A DNA stretch of 64,000 nucleotides, from contig CAMYKU010000004.1 of the NCBI GenBank assembly GCA_947259105.1, positions 1 through 64,000 on the forward strand, read 5' to 3'. Of the stretch, positions 38,524 to 47,770 are shown one piece after another. A program made the position numbers and the translations under genes. The stretch's first letter is position 1, and each line of letters opens with the position of its first letter. The notes under the pieces are model-generated. The model was not told where the DNA came from. It saw nothing but the letters and a program-made list of their open reading frames with translations, and searched no databases. Origin of the DNA: an uncultured Alphaproteobacteria bacterium. GTDB lineage: Bacteria > Pseudomonadota > Alphaproteobacteria > UBA8366 > JADFVY01.

Positions 38524-39051
38524 ATGATACGGATACGCAGAATACGAACAGCGGCCTTCGCCCTTGCGGCGTTCGCCACCGTCAGCCTGCCGGCCCTGGC
38601 CCAGGAGGGGCTGCAGGATCTGGGCACGTTCAAGGACTGGCAGGCGCACAGCTACAAGGAAGGCGGCAAGCTGGTCTGCACCATGTTCTCGGTGCCGAAA
38701 TCCTCCGAGGGGGATTACACCAATCGGGGCGAGGTCTATGTGTTCGTCACGCATCGGCCGGCCCACAACCGGATCGACGAGGTCAGCGTCAATATCGGCT
38801 ACACCTTCAAGAAGGGGGCGCCGGTCAACGTGGTGATCTCGGGCACGACGCATGAGATGTTTTCCGACCGCAGTACGGCCTGGACGCGCGACGCCAAGTC
38901 CGACCGGGCGCTCGTGCGGGCCATGCGGGCGGGAGCGGAAATGATCGTCCAGGGCGTTTCGGGCCGCGGCACCAGGACGACGGACACGTTTTCGCTGTCG
39001 GGGTTCAGCGCCGCGCATAACGCCATCACCAACGCCTGCAAGGTGCGGTAA
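38524..39051 (+). CDS. IalB-family (invasion-associated locus B) periplasmic protein
   Basis: A 175-residue protein with a signal peptide (MIRIRRIRTAAFALAAFATV, cleavage after ALAQ). The mature part has FKDWQAHSYKEGGKLVCTM, a beta-rich middle with EVYVFVTHRP and the family end GVSGRGTRTTDTFSLSGFSA. IalB homologues are widespread in alphaproteobacteria; some bind host cells, most have no known function. Two cysteines are present. The start is fixed by the signal peptide. It may be co-transcribed with the SpoU gene 45 nt upstream. Confidence 0.88.
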   Translation: MIRIRRIRTAAFALAAFATVSLPALAQEGLQDLGTFKDWQAHSYKEGGKLVCTMFSVPKSSEGDYTNRGEVYVFVTHRPAHNRIDEVSVNIGYTFKKGAPVNVVISGTTHEMFSDRSTAWTRDAKSDRALVRAMRAGAEMIVQGVSGRGTRTTDTFSLSGFSAAHNAITNACKVR

Positions 39052-39132
39052 GCGCATCTCCCCTCTGTGGGGGTTCGCACTTGCGCCGGCGCCACGATCT
39101 CACCCTTCGAGATGGGCCTGCGGCCCTCCTCA

Positions 39133-39360
39133 GAGCTTGTGAACCTTTCGATAAAGGGAAAATCGACGCCGGCCTGCGCCGGCGGATCATCGTGTTTTCA
39201 CCCCCACCCCGACCCTCCTCCATCAAGGGGGAGGGGGAATTTCGCTGCAAATTCAAAGCCTTCCCCCTTGATGGGGGAGGGTTGGGTGGGGGTGGCCTTC
39301 AAGCGATTTGCCGGCGAAAGCCGGCGCCAAACAGGCAAGTGTCGAAACATTCACAAACTC
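39133..39360. repeat. MITE-like element M3 inserted in R2
   Basis: About 228 bases with inverted ends GAGCTTGTGAACCTTTCGA (left) and, inverted, GAGTTTGTGAATGTTTCGA (right). It contains an R1 pair (39199-39296) and inverted GCCGGCCTGCGCCGGCGG-type segments. The host R2 palindrome resumes directly at its right end. No open frame. Confidence 0.75.
39199..39296. repeat. repeat family R1: paired inverted copies (locus C)
   Basis: Two R1 units in opposite orientation with outer ends TCACCCCCACCCC and GGGTGGGGGTGG, the same design as 12582-12688. It is nested inside M3, which is itself nested in R2, so R1 is the youngest of the three insertions or travelled with M3. Confidence 0.8.
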
Positions 39361-39488
39361 TCGGCATGAGGGCACAAGCGTTGGGGCCTCATGCCGAGGA
39401 GCGGCGAAGCCGCGTCTCGAAGTATGAGGTCGCACTGCCGGTACCGAACAACTGGAAAATGCCCCAGCGGCGGGGGCCTGCGGCCGGT

Positions 39489-39695
39489 TCAGCCGCCGCT
39501 CTCGGCCCCGAATTCGGCTTCCAGTTCGTCTTCCATACGCTGGAGATCGTCGGGCACCGGCATGCCGGTGGCGCGGATCTGCTGCAGCAGGGTCTGCAGC
39601 CTGAGCCAGATCTCGTGCCGGTCCCCCAAATCGCCCTCCATCTCGTCGATGAGCATCGACATGGCGGCTTCGAGTTCGCTGTGTTCGTTGGCCAT
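39489..39695 (-). CDS. small conserved-looking acidic helical protein
   Basis: A 68-residue acidic, helical protein (MANEHSELEAAMSMLIDEME, GDRHEIWLRLQTLLQQIR, GMPVPDDLQRMEDELEAEFG). No membrane segment. A GGA lies ten bases before the ATG. Genes of this size and character (unassigned helical proteins) stand upstream of rlmN in related bacteria, but this is memory-level support. Function unknown. Divergent from rlmN with a 174-base gap that must hold both promoters. Confidence 0.65.
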   Translation of the reverse strand: MANEHSELEAAMSMLIDEMEGDLGDRHEIWLRLQTLLQQIRATGMPVPDDLQRMEDELEAEFGAESGG

Positions 39696-39869
39696 GGGTC
39701 ATTCCGTAACCGGTTGTCCGGCTCCCAGTGTGGCGGACGCCGGGCCGCGCCGCAAGCGATCATCGCGGACCGTCGTCGATGCCGGAACAGCGGCGCGCGC
39801 ATCGGCGCGAACAGGAAGGGGCACCCGAATCCCTTTGCCTGTCGGCGGTTGGAGCCCTATATCAGCCGC

Positions 39870-41042
39870 ATGACCGATTCCGCGCCGAAGCTTGAGGATT
39901 TCATGCCCGGCGGCCCGATGGCCGCGCCGGCGGACGCGGAGTCGCGCAAGGACCTGATGGGCCTCACCCGCGACGAACTGGTGCGGGAAATGGAATCGCT
40001 GGGCGAAAAGCGCTTCCGCGCCGACCAGATCTTCAACTGGATCTATTTCCGCGGCGTCACCGGTTTCGAGGACATGACCGATATTTCCAAGCCGCTGCGC
40101 GCCCGCCTGGCGGAGACTTACCGCATCGGCCGGCCGGAGATCGTCACCGCGCAGGTCTCGGCCGACGGCACCCGCAAATGGCTGCTGCGGCTGTCCGACG
40201 GCAACGAGGTGGAGACCGTCTTCATCCCCGAGCCCGGCCGCGGCACCCTGTGCGTGTCCAGCCAGGTGGGCTGCACGCTGACCTGCTCGTTCTGCCATAC
40301 CGGCACCCAGGCCTGGGTGCGCAACCTGACCGCCGCCGAGATCGCCGGCCAGGTGATGATGGCGCGCGACGAGCTGGGCGAATGGCCGACCCCCAGCGAC
40401 GACCGGCGGATCACCAACGTCGTCCTGATGGGCATGGGCGAGCCGCTGTTCAACTACGATCATGTCAAGGCTGCCGTCGATCTCTGCAAGGACGAGAAGG
40501 GGCTGAATTTCTCGCGCCGGCGGATCACCCTGTCGACCTCGGGTATCGTGCCGGAAATCCGCCGCGCCGGGGCCGAGATGCAGGTCATGCTGGCGATCTC
40601 GCTGCATGCGGCGCGCGACGCGCTGCGCGACGAGCTGGTGCCGGTCAACAGGCGCTGGCCGATCAGGGAATTGCTGGCGGCCTGCCGCGACTACCCGTCG
40701 CTGTCGAACGCGCGGCGCATCACCTTCGAATACGTCATGCTGAAGGGCGTCAACGATTCGGACGCGGACGCGCGCGAGCTCTTGCGGGTGCTGGAGGGCA
40801 TTCCCTCGAAGATCAACCTGATCCCGTTCAACCCGTGGCCGGGCAGCCGCTACGAGACCTCCGATCCCGGCCGCGTGCAGCGCTTCGGCGAAATCATCCG
40901 CAACGCCGGCATCATGGCCACCATCCGCCGCCCCCGCGGCAGTGACATCGCCGCCGCCTGCGGCCAGCTGAAATCCCAGAGCGAGCGCATCCCGGCGTAC
41001 AAGCGGCGGGGCGAGACGAAAGGCGATCGCGCGGGAGCATGA
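39870..41042 (+). CDS. rlmN: 23S rRNA (adenine2503-C2)-methyltransferase RlmN
   Basis: A 390-residue radical-SAM enzyme modifying A2503 of 23S rRNA and A37 of some tRNAs. The radical-SAM cysteines are in VGCTLTCSFCHTG, the structural motif RFRADQIFNWIYFRGV lies in the N-terminal domain, MGMGEPLFNYDHV is the Gly-Glu SAM motif, and the C-terminal IMATIRRPRGSDIAAACGQL carries the methyl-transfer cysteine. The start at 39870 (MTDSAPKLEDFMPGG) gives normal length; the longer frame from 39081 runs through repeats. Tail residues GDRAGA end just before the micro membrane genes. Confidence 0.97.
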   Translation: MTDSAPKLEDFMPGGPMAAPADAESRKDLMGLTRDELVREMESLGEKRFRADQIFNWIYFRGVTGFEDMTDISKPLRARLAETYRIGRPEIVTAQVSADGTRKWLLRLSDGNEVETVFIPEPGRGTLCVSSQVGCTLTCSFCHTGTQAWVRNLTAAEIAGQVMMARDELGEWPTPSDDRRITNVVLMGMGEPLFNYDHVKAAVDLCKDEKGLNFSRRRITLSTSGIVPEIRRAGAEMQVMLAISLHAARDALRDELVPVNRRWPIRELLAACRDYPSLSNARRITFEYVMLKGVNDSDADARELLRVLEGIPSKINLIPFNPWPGSRYETSDPGRVQRFGEIIRNAGIMATIRRPRGSDIAAACGQLKSQSERIPAYKRRGETKGDRAGA

Positions 41043-41101
41043 CGCGCGGCCCGTCGCCGCATTACACTGTGCGCCTTGCGACAACAAAAGGGGGGTTCGC
41101 G

Positions 41102-41299
41102 ATGGCAGGTCTCTTCGCAATGGTCATCGCCTCGGCGGTGCTGTTCCTTTATCCCGCCTGGCGCATTTTCACGCGCGCCGGCTTTGCCCCCGCGACCGCG
41201 CTGACCGTCCTGGTCCCCTTCATTGGTCCGCTGGTGGCAATGGCGATCCTCACCTTCGTCGAGTGGCCCGCCACGCGCGGCCCGGAAGGAGAGGCCTGA
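41102..41299 (+). CDS. micro membrane protein A
   Basis: 65 residues, starting at the ATG behind AAAGGGGGG. Two predicted membrane segments (about 4-20 and 30-50), with WRIFTRAGFAPATALTVLVP between them, ending FVEWPATRGPEGEA. It is similar to the next gene product (both carry R-I-x-x-x-AGF and WPATR near the end), so the pair likely arose by duplication. Its stop overlaps the next start (TGATG). Confidence 0.75.
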   Translation: MAGLFAMVIASAVLFLYPAWRIFTRAGFAPATALTVLVPFIGPLVAMAILTFVEWPATRGPEGEA

Positions 41300-41511
41300 T
41301 GGTGTTCTGGCCCTATGTGTTGATGGCGGCGGCGGTCGGCATGACCGCGCGCATTGCCCAGAAGGCGGGATTTTCCGGCTGGTGGGGCTTGATCCAGATC
41401 GTGCCGCTGTTCGGCCTGGTGATGATCTGGGTGCTCGCCTTCATCGACTGGCCGGCGACCCGCCCGCCGCGCCGGCAGGACGAAGACAGGCTCATATCAC
41501 CGCCGGATTAG
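41299..41511 (+). CDS. micro membrane protein B
   Basis: 70 residues starting in the TGATG overlap behind gene A. Two hydrophobic segments with AGFSGWWGLIQIVPLFGL and VLAFIDWPATRPPRRQ; the C-terminal tail is charged and probably cytoplasmic. Shares the AGF and DWPATR/EWPATR signature with protein A. Same general design as small integral proteins of unknown function found next to rlmN in other alphaproteobacteria. The 225 bases behind it show no gene. Confidence 0.75.
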   Translation: MVFWPYVLMAAAVGMTARIAQKAGFSGWWGLIQIVPLFGLVMIWVLAFIDWPATRPPRRQDEDRLISPPD

Positions 41512-41736
41512 CGACGTCCGTCCAAACCGGACCATACCCCCTCCGAAACCCGCAGAAAACACCGGTGCATGGGGTTGTTCCGCGCGAAGCTGTCGGCACC
41601 GCCGGCCGGCGGCCGATTTCGTTCGATAGATGTCCGTGCAGTGCGTATCATGCCCGGCGCGGCAACGGGCTGCGGCCGGACAGTCCGGGCAGGCGGCCGA
41701 TTACGGGAAAACTGCGCACCGGCCGGGGGGCAGTTC

Positions 41737-42672
41737 ATGGCGGATATCGTGATCACCGAGTTCATGGACGACGCGATCGTGGCCGAACTGGCGGCGACGC
41801 ATGACGTGCGCTACCAGAAGGATCTTGCCGACCGGCCGGACGATCTTGTGCGGGAGGCCGCGTCCGCCCGGGCGCTGATCGTGCGCAACCGCACCCAGGT
41901 GACGGCGGATCTGCTGGACGCGTGCCCGAAGCTGAAGGTGATCGGCCGCCTCGGCGTCGGGCTGGAGAATATCGACCTTGCCGCCTGCGCCGCACGCGGT
42001 ATCGCGGTCTGCCCGGCACGCGGGGCGAACGCCGTCTCGGTCGCGGAATACGTCGTCGCCGTCATGCTGATGATGCTGCGCGGATTCCATCGCGTCACGG
42101 ACCGGGTGATCGCCGGGGAGTGGCCGCGCGGCGACCTGATGGGGCGCGAGGCAGCCGGCCTGACCATGGGCCTGGTCGGGTTCGGCGACATCGCGCGCCA
42201 CGTCGCGGCGCGGGCCTCGGCGCTGGGCATGGAGACCGTCGCGCATGACCCCTTCGTGCACGCCGAGGACCCGGTCTGGCGGCAGATGCGGGCGCGGCGC
42301 GTGCCGCTGGAGGACCTGCTGGACGGCGCCGACATCGTCTCGCTGCATGTTCCCCTTGCCGAGTCCACCCGCAGCCTGATCGGCGCGGCGGCGATCGCGC
42401 GGATGAAGGACGACGCCATCCTGATCAACACTTCGCGCGGCGGCATCGTCGACGAGGACGCGGTCGCGGCGGCGCTGAAGGCCGGCGAACTGGGCGGCGC
42501 GGCGCTCGATGTCTTCGCGGGCGAGCCGGTAAACGCGGACTCCGGCGCGCGGTTCCGCGGCACTCCCAACCTGGTCCTGACCCCCCATATCGCCGGCGTG
42601 ACGCATCAGTCCAACCGCTGGACCGGCGTGCTGACCGTCCGCAACGTGCTGCGCGTGCTGGAGGCGGGGTGA
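41737..42672 (+). CDS. D-2-hydroxyacid dehydrogenase (phosphoglycerate/sulfolactate dehydrogenase-like)
   Basis: A 311-residue NAD-dependent dehydrogenase. The Rossmann motif GLVGFGDIARHVAARA, the catalytic arginine in NTSRGGIVDE, the Glu in DVFAGEPVNA and the His in LTPHIAGVTH form the family triad. The opening MADIVITEFMDD and VIGRLGVGLENIDLAACAAR resemble (S)-sulfolactate dehydrogenase-type and SerA-like enzymes; substrate remains open. Start at 41737 follows GGGGGG; the longer frame is unlikely. Its last codons overlap the MFS gene (GTGA), so the two are an operon. Confidence 0.88.
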   Translation: MADIVITEFMDDAIVAELAATHDVRYQKDLADRPDDLVREAASARALIVRNRTQVTADLLDACPKLKVIGRLGVGLENIDLAACAARGIAVCPARGANAVSVAEYVVAVMLMMLRGFHRVTDRVIAGEWPRGDLMGREAAGLTMGLVGFGDIARHVAARASALGMETVAHDPFVHAEDPVWRQMRARRVPLEDLLDGADIVSLHVPLAESTRSLIGAAAIARMKDDAILINTSRGGIVDEDAVAAALKAGELGGAALDVFAGEPVNADSGARFRGTPNLVLTPHIAGVTHQSNRWTGVLTVRNVLRVLEAG

Positions 42673-43859
42673 CCGCGGACGCCCTGGTCAGCGATCCGGG
42701 CGGGGTGCGCCGGCTTGCCTTCGTCGGCCTTGCCGGCGGCCTGATCGGCGTCGGCATCTGCCGCTTCGCCTATACGCCGCTGGTGCCGGTGATGATCGGC
42801 GAAGGCTGGATTACCCCGGCCGAGGCCGGTTACCTGGGCGCGATCAACTTCGCGGGATATTTCCTCGGCGCGGCGACGGCGTGGTTCGCCGCGACGCGCA
42901 TCGGCACCGGCCGGGCCGTGCGCCTGAACCTGGCGCTGTGCCTGCTGTCGCTGGCCGCGGCGGCGCTGCCCTGGGGGTTCCATTGGCTGGCCCTGTGGCG
43001 CTTTGCGGCCGGTTATGGCGGCGCGGTGCTGATCGTGCTCGTCGGACCGGCGGTTCTCGTCCAGATCCCGGCTTCGCGCTGGGGCGCGGTCACCGGGATG
43101 ATCTTCACCGGGGTCGGTATCGGGGTCGCGGCAACGGGGACCATCGTGCCGCTGCTGGCCGGGAGGGGCGCGAGCGTCGCCTGGCTGGGCCTTGCGGTTA
43201 TCGTGCTGCTGCTGGCGGCCACGGTCCATGCGTTCTGGCGCGAGCCGCCGGAAGCCGGGCTGGCGCCGCCATCGGGCGAGCCGCCCGCACGGATGAACCT
43301 GCCCGTGATCCTGCTCTGCCTTTCCTATGCGGCCATGGCGGTCGGCATTGCCCCGCATTCCGTCTTCTGGGTGGACTATCTCGCCCGCGAGCTCGATCTC
43401 GGAATCGCCGTGGGCGGCGTGCACTGGACCGTCATCGGCCTGCTGGCGGCGGCAACGCCTGCCATAATGGGCCGGATCGGCGACCGGTTCGGCTTCGGCC
43501 GGACGCTGGTGGCGGCGATGACGGTCAGCGCCGTCGCGGTGCTGCTCCCGGTGGCCGTCCGGGCGCCCGAGCTGCAGATTCTGTCGTCCGTCCTGTTCGG
43601 CCTGACCATGCCCAGCACCGTCGCCCTGTTCGCGGGCCGCACCGGCGAGCTCGGCGGAAGGCACGGGCAGCGGCGGCTGTGGTGGCTGATGACCCTGTAT
43701 TTCGCGCTGGTGCAGGCCGGTGCGTTCTATGGCCTGTCGGCGCTGTTCGACGCGACGCAGGCCTATCTGCCGCTGTTCGCGATAGCCGGTTCGGTGCTGA
43801 TTGTCGGCACCATCGCGGTGCTCCCCGTCCGGGGACGCGGCGTCGGGAAACCGGGCTGA
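42669..43859 (+). CDS. YbfB/YjiJ-type MFS transporter
   Basis: A 396-residue integral membrane protein with twelve hydrophobic segments. The opening GLAGGLIGVGICRFAYTPLV is the hallmark of the YbfB/YjiJ family. It starts with GTG overlapping the dehydrogenase stop by four bases. Together the pair might import and oxidise a hydroxyacid; this is inferred from operon structure only. Confidence 0.92.
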   Translation: MTADALVSDPGGVRRLAFVGLAGGLIGVGICRFAYTPLVPVMIGEGWITPAEAGYLGAINFAGYFLGAATAWFAATRIGTGRAVRLNLALCLLSLAAAALPWGFHWLALWRFAAGYGGAVLIVLVGPAVLVQIPASRWGAVTGMIFTGVGIGVAATGTIVPLLAGRGASVAWLGLAVIVLLLAATVHAFWREPPEAGLAPPSGEPPARMNLPVILLCLSYAAMAVGIAPHSVFWVDYLARELDLGIAVGGVHWTVIGLLAAATPAIMGRIGDRFGFGRTLVAAMTVSAVAVLLPVAVRAPELQILSSVLFGLTMPSTVALFAGRTGELGGRHGQRRLWWLMTLYFALVQAGAFYGLSALFDATQAYLPLFAIAGSVLIVGTIAVLPVRGRGVGKPG

Positions 43860-43931
43860 GGGCCTTGCGCGGCCCCGCGCAGACGCTATAGTGCCGCCGC
43901 TCTTTACTCCACCATGCACAGGCGCAACGCC

Positions 43932-45146
<1,215 letters not shown>

Positions 45147-45165
45147 CCCCTCCCGCCTCGCGGTG

Positions 45166-45723
45166 TCAGGTACGGATCGATTTGAACAGCTGCTCGACGT
45201 CCTTGGCGTATTTCGGGTAGTAGTGCAGCCGTGTCCCCACATATGCGATGATGTGGAGCGTGTCGTCCCGCACCGTCCCAAGGACGACGCCGTCATATTC
45301 CAGGCCATCCTCCGACAGCATGCTGAACGAGAAGCGGAAGCCCGGTAAATCTCCGAATTTGGAGGGTTTGAGCCCTTTCGGCTTGACGTTCGCCCAGCCC
45401 CCGGAGGCCAGCGTCTCGACGATGAATTCCTGGATTTCGGTGTACAGCATCGTCTTGCGGAACACCGGCGCCTTGCCTTCCGGATCCTCATTCCCGGACA
45501 GCGTTTCTCCGTGGGCAACTTCCACGAAGCGCAGCGACTGCAGGGCGAAGCCGTCGACGGTCCAGATCTCGTTCTGGATCATCATCGGGCGGTTCCATTC
45601 GGTCTGAGGGATAACGCTGTAGAACCCGATCTGGATCGGTTCCTGCGGCGGCGTCGCCACGATCGAGGGAACGCAGGCGGTGGCCAGTAACAGGATGGCC
45701 AGGACGGCAATTTTCCGTGTCAT
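45166..45723 (-). CDS. lipoprotein of unknown function (third gene of lipoprotein operon)
   Basis: A 185-residue protein with a lipobox LLATAC (Cys17). The rest is an alpha/beta domain with NEIWTVDGFALQSLRFVEVA, DGLEYDGVVLGTVRDDTLHI and a Tyr-rich RLHYYPKYAKDVEQLF end, pointing to a small outer-membrane or periplasmic lipoprotein. Not assigned to a family. It starts seven bases behind the M48 stop, so it is co-translated with the two genes upstream. Confidence 0.8.
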   Translation of the reverse strand: MTRKIAVLAILLLATACVPSIVATPPQEPIQIGFYSVIPQTEWNRPMMIQNEIWTVDGFALQSLRFVEVAHGETLSGNEDPEGKAPVFRKTMLYTEIQEFIVETLASGGWANVKPKGLKPSKFGDLPGFRFSFSMLSEDGLEYDGVVLGTVRDDTLHIIAYVGTRLHYYPKYAKDVEQLFKSIRT

Positions 45724-45730
45724 CGGAGCC

Positions 45731-46891
45731 TCACTTGAGCTGCTGTATGTAGGACTTGATCATCGCGCGGTCCTCTGCCTTCGGGGCCGCGGCGAGATAG
45801 GCGCGGAACGATTTGCGCGCCTGCTTCGGCTGGTCGGACTTCCAGTACATCACACCCAGTGCGCGGTGCGTCTCGGCCGGAGCGCCCTTCGACCCGAGCG
45901 CCTTTCGATACGAACTGATGGCCTCTTTCATGTCGCCGTCATCGCCGCGCAGGCGATACAGCTCACCCTCGAAGAAATAGATCTCGCCCGCCGGATAGCC
46001 TGCTTGCAGAAGGTTGCCGAGCAGAACCTTGGTTCCTGCGAAGTCCCGTTTGCGCGTCTCGTCACGAAGCCAATCGGTGCGGTAGCGGCGGACTGCGACC
46101 CGGAACGGCTTGTTGCCCACTTTGCCCTGTCCTGCGTGCGCGCTTGCCCGCGCCTGCAGCGTCGCCAGACGTTCCTCGGTCGGCGGGTGCGAGGACAGGA
46201 AGAGCGACGGATTTTCCGCGCCCGCCGCGGTGCGCTCCTCTTCCAGGGCCACCCAGATCTTCGGGGCTTCCCGGGCGGCATAACCTGCCTTGACCATCAG
46301 GTCGAAACCGATATCGTCGGATTCGCGTTCGTGGTCGCGCGAAAACGCCAAGACGCTGGCCATCGCCGCCAGATCCGCGAGGTCGCCCATGAAGCCCAGC
46401 CCGGCCATCCGGGAGGTAACGGTGAAGACGGCCATCCTGTCGGTCTTGCTGCGGATGCTGCGCCACCGCTGTACGGAATGCCGGCGGATGTAGTGGCCCA
46501 TCTCATGGCCCAGCACGTAGGCGAGCTGCGCCTCGTTCTGCACGCGCAGCAGCGTGCCGGTCCACACCTGCATGGTGCCGTTCGGCGCCATGCTGGCATT
46601 GAAGTGCGGGGTCTGCACGATATAGAGCCGGAGATCCTTGCAGTATTCGGCGCTCAGGCGACAGGTGACCGTGCGCACATAGTCGTTGAGCGCCGCATCG
46701 GTAACGATGCGGCCGGAGGTGCTGAGATTCTCCTCCACCGCATCCATCTGCATCCACAACCCGGCCTCGTCGGTCCCGAGCGCCGGCCGCTCGCCTGGCT
46801 TCAGGTCCGCGATCGGCTCCGGCGGCGCCGTCACGCAGGCGCCGGCCAGAAGCAGGACGGCGGCGAGCGCGGGTGCTCTCATGCCGATCAT
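45731..46891 (-). CDS. M48-family metalloprotease lipoprotein
   Basis: A 386-residue protein. Lipobox LLAGAC (about Cys19), then the M48 zinc motif HEMGHYIRRHS and the third zinc ligand in HERESDDIGFDL. The C-terminal 130 residues hold TPR-like repeats (YRKALGSKGAPAETHRALGV). Such BepA/LoiP-like proteases check outer-membrane protein assembly; an envelope role fits tamA/tamB nearby. Overlaps the upstream lipoprotein by four bases (ATGA). Met4 is a possible alternative start. Confidence 0.92.
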   Translation of the reverse strand: MIGMRAPALAAVLLLAGACVTAPPEPIADLKPGERPALGTDEAGLWMQMDAVEENLSTSGRIVTDAALNDYVRTVTCRLSAEYCKDLRLYIVQTPHFNASMAPNGTMQVWTGTLLRVQNEAQLAYVLGHEMGHYIRRHSVQRWRSIRSKTDRMAVFTVTSRMAGLGFMGDLADLAAMASVLAFSRDHERESDDIGFDLMVKAGYAAREAPKIWVALEEERTAAGAENPSLFLSSHPPTEERLATLQARASAHAGQGKVGNKPFRVAVRRYRTDWLRDETRKRDFAGTKVLLGNLLQAGYPAGEIYFFEGELYRLRGDDGDMKEAISSYRKALGSKGAPAETHRALGVMYWKSDQPKQARKSFRAYLAAAPKAEDRAMIKSYIQQLK

Positions 46892-47652
46892 ATCGGGAAT
46901 CCGGAGATCAGATCGTCGACAACCTCGCGTGCCGGCTCGGCCTCCCGAAGGTCACCGGAATCGCTGTACAGGACGTTGAACCACACGATGTCGCCGCTGC
47001 GCAGATCGACGAGAGAGGCAAAACCGATCCGCTCGCCGGCCTTGGCCACAGGGGTGCCGAGAAGGCCGCCGACGATCGTCGACGCGACCATCGCCGCCTT
47101 GCGTCCACTCGTTGCGTAGCTGTCCCGCATGAAGACGTAAAGCGCAAATTCGGCGTTCTGGTCATTGCCCAGATTCCGTGCCGTCCGGCCCAGCGTCCAG
47201 TCCATGCGGCCCTGCTTCGTCGGCAACCGGTTCATCTGGCTGTAATGGTGCACAAGGATAGTCCCGCCCACCGTCGAGTGGAGTTTCTCGAGCTGTTCGT
47301 CGCGGCGTACGTTTTTCTTACTCCTGGGTTTCTTGTATCTCCGAAGGGTGAGACCGTGTTCGGCCATCGTTGTATTGAGCCCCGCGATCACGTTGTTCCG
47401 CGCGGCCTCGGTCCAGTCAGCCTTGGGTTCCTCCAGGCCGGCCGCCGTCAGCTCGGTGACCTGTATATCGACCGGCATCAGCACGACACGGGCGTTGGTT
47501 GCGTCGAGCTTGGCCGATTCGCTCGTGCCGTCGCCGCCGGTGTGCGACTCCGTCAGCGTCGTCGTGCAACCCGCCAGTGCAAATGCAGTGACCAGGATTG
47601 CCAGTGCATGGAACGTTGAACGGTGTTGCGATGTTTTCAATGGCGCGCCCAT
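46888..47652 (-). CDS. lipoprotein of unknown function (first gene of lipoprotein operon)
   Basis: A 254-residue protein. The start at 47652 (MGAPLKTSQHRSTFH) lies behind GGAGGGGAG; the frame upstream of it is unlikely to be coding. The lipobox is ALAGC (about Cys29). It contains ARVVLMPVDIQVTELTAAGL, a positive patch KKPRSKKNVRR and a glycine-rich MVASTIVGGLLGTPVAKAG. Domain not recognised. It shares four bases with the M48 gene and so belongs to the three-gene operon of lipoproteins. Confidence 0.78.
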   Translation of the reverse strand: MGAPLKTSQHRSTFHALAILVTAFALAGCTTTLTESHTGGDGTSESAKLDATNARVVLMPVDIQVTELTAAGLEEPKADWTEAARNNVIAGLNTTMAEHGLTLRRYKKPRSKKNVRRDEQLEKLHSTVGGTILVHHYSQMNRLPTKQGRMDWTLGRTARNLGNDQNAEFALYVFMRDSYATSGRKAAMVASTIVGGLLGTPVAKAGERIGFASLVDLRSGDIVWFNVLYSDSGDLREAEPAREVVDDLISGFPI

Positions 47653-47770
47653 CAGCACACTCCCCTCCGGATGCATACGGTCGCCCCCAGCGTGGGGCGG
47701 ATGCCGTATTTGTAACCGCTGAATCGTTACTGAAATATTACGGAGGGACGGAAACGCGCGATGGCAACGC

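Larger units (their letters stand above)
39100..39433. repeat. R2 palindrome interrupted by a TIR element
   Basis: The left half of R2 (39100-39133, TTCGAGATGGGCCTGCGGC then CCTCCTCAG) and the right half (about 39361-39433, CATGAGGGCACAAGCG ... GTCTCGAAGTATGAGGTCGC) are parts of the same palindrome seen intact at 34074-34186 and 36649-36754. Between them lies the element at 39133-39360, so this is an insertion into an older repeat. Confidence 0.75.

Noticed and set aside
39199-39296. Stem-loops read as transcription terminators behind ialB
   Set aside because: No T-run after either stem and the same sequence occurs elsewhere in other contexts, so it is a repeat, not a dedicated terminator.
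41569-41736. 56-codon extension of the dehydrogenase upstream of 41737
   Set aside because: Extension is Arg/Gly-rich and not in the family; the ATG at 41737 has a G-rich ribosome site and gives the normal N-terminus.
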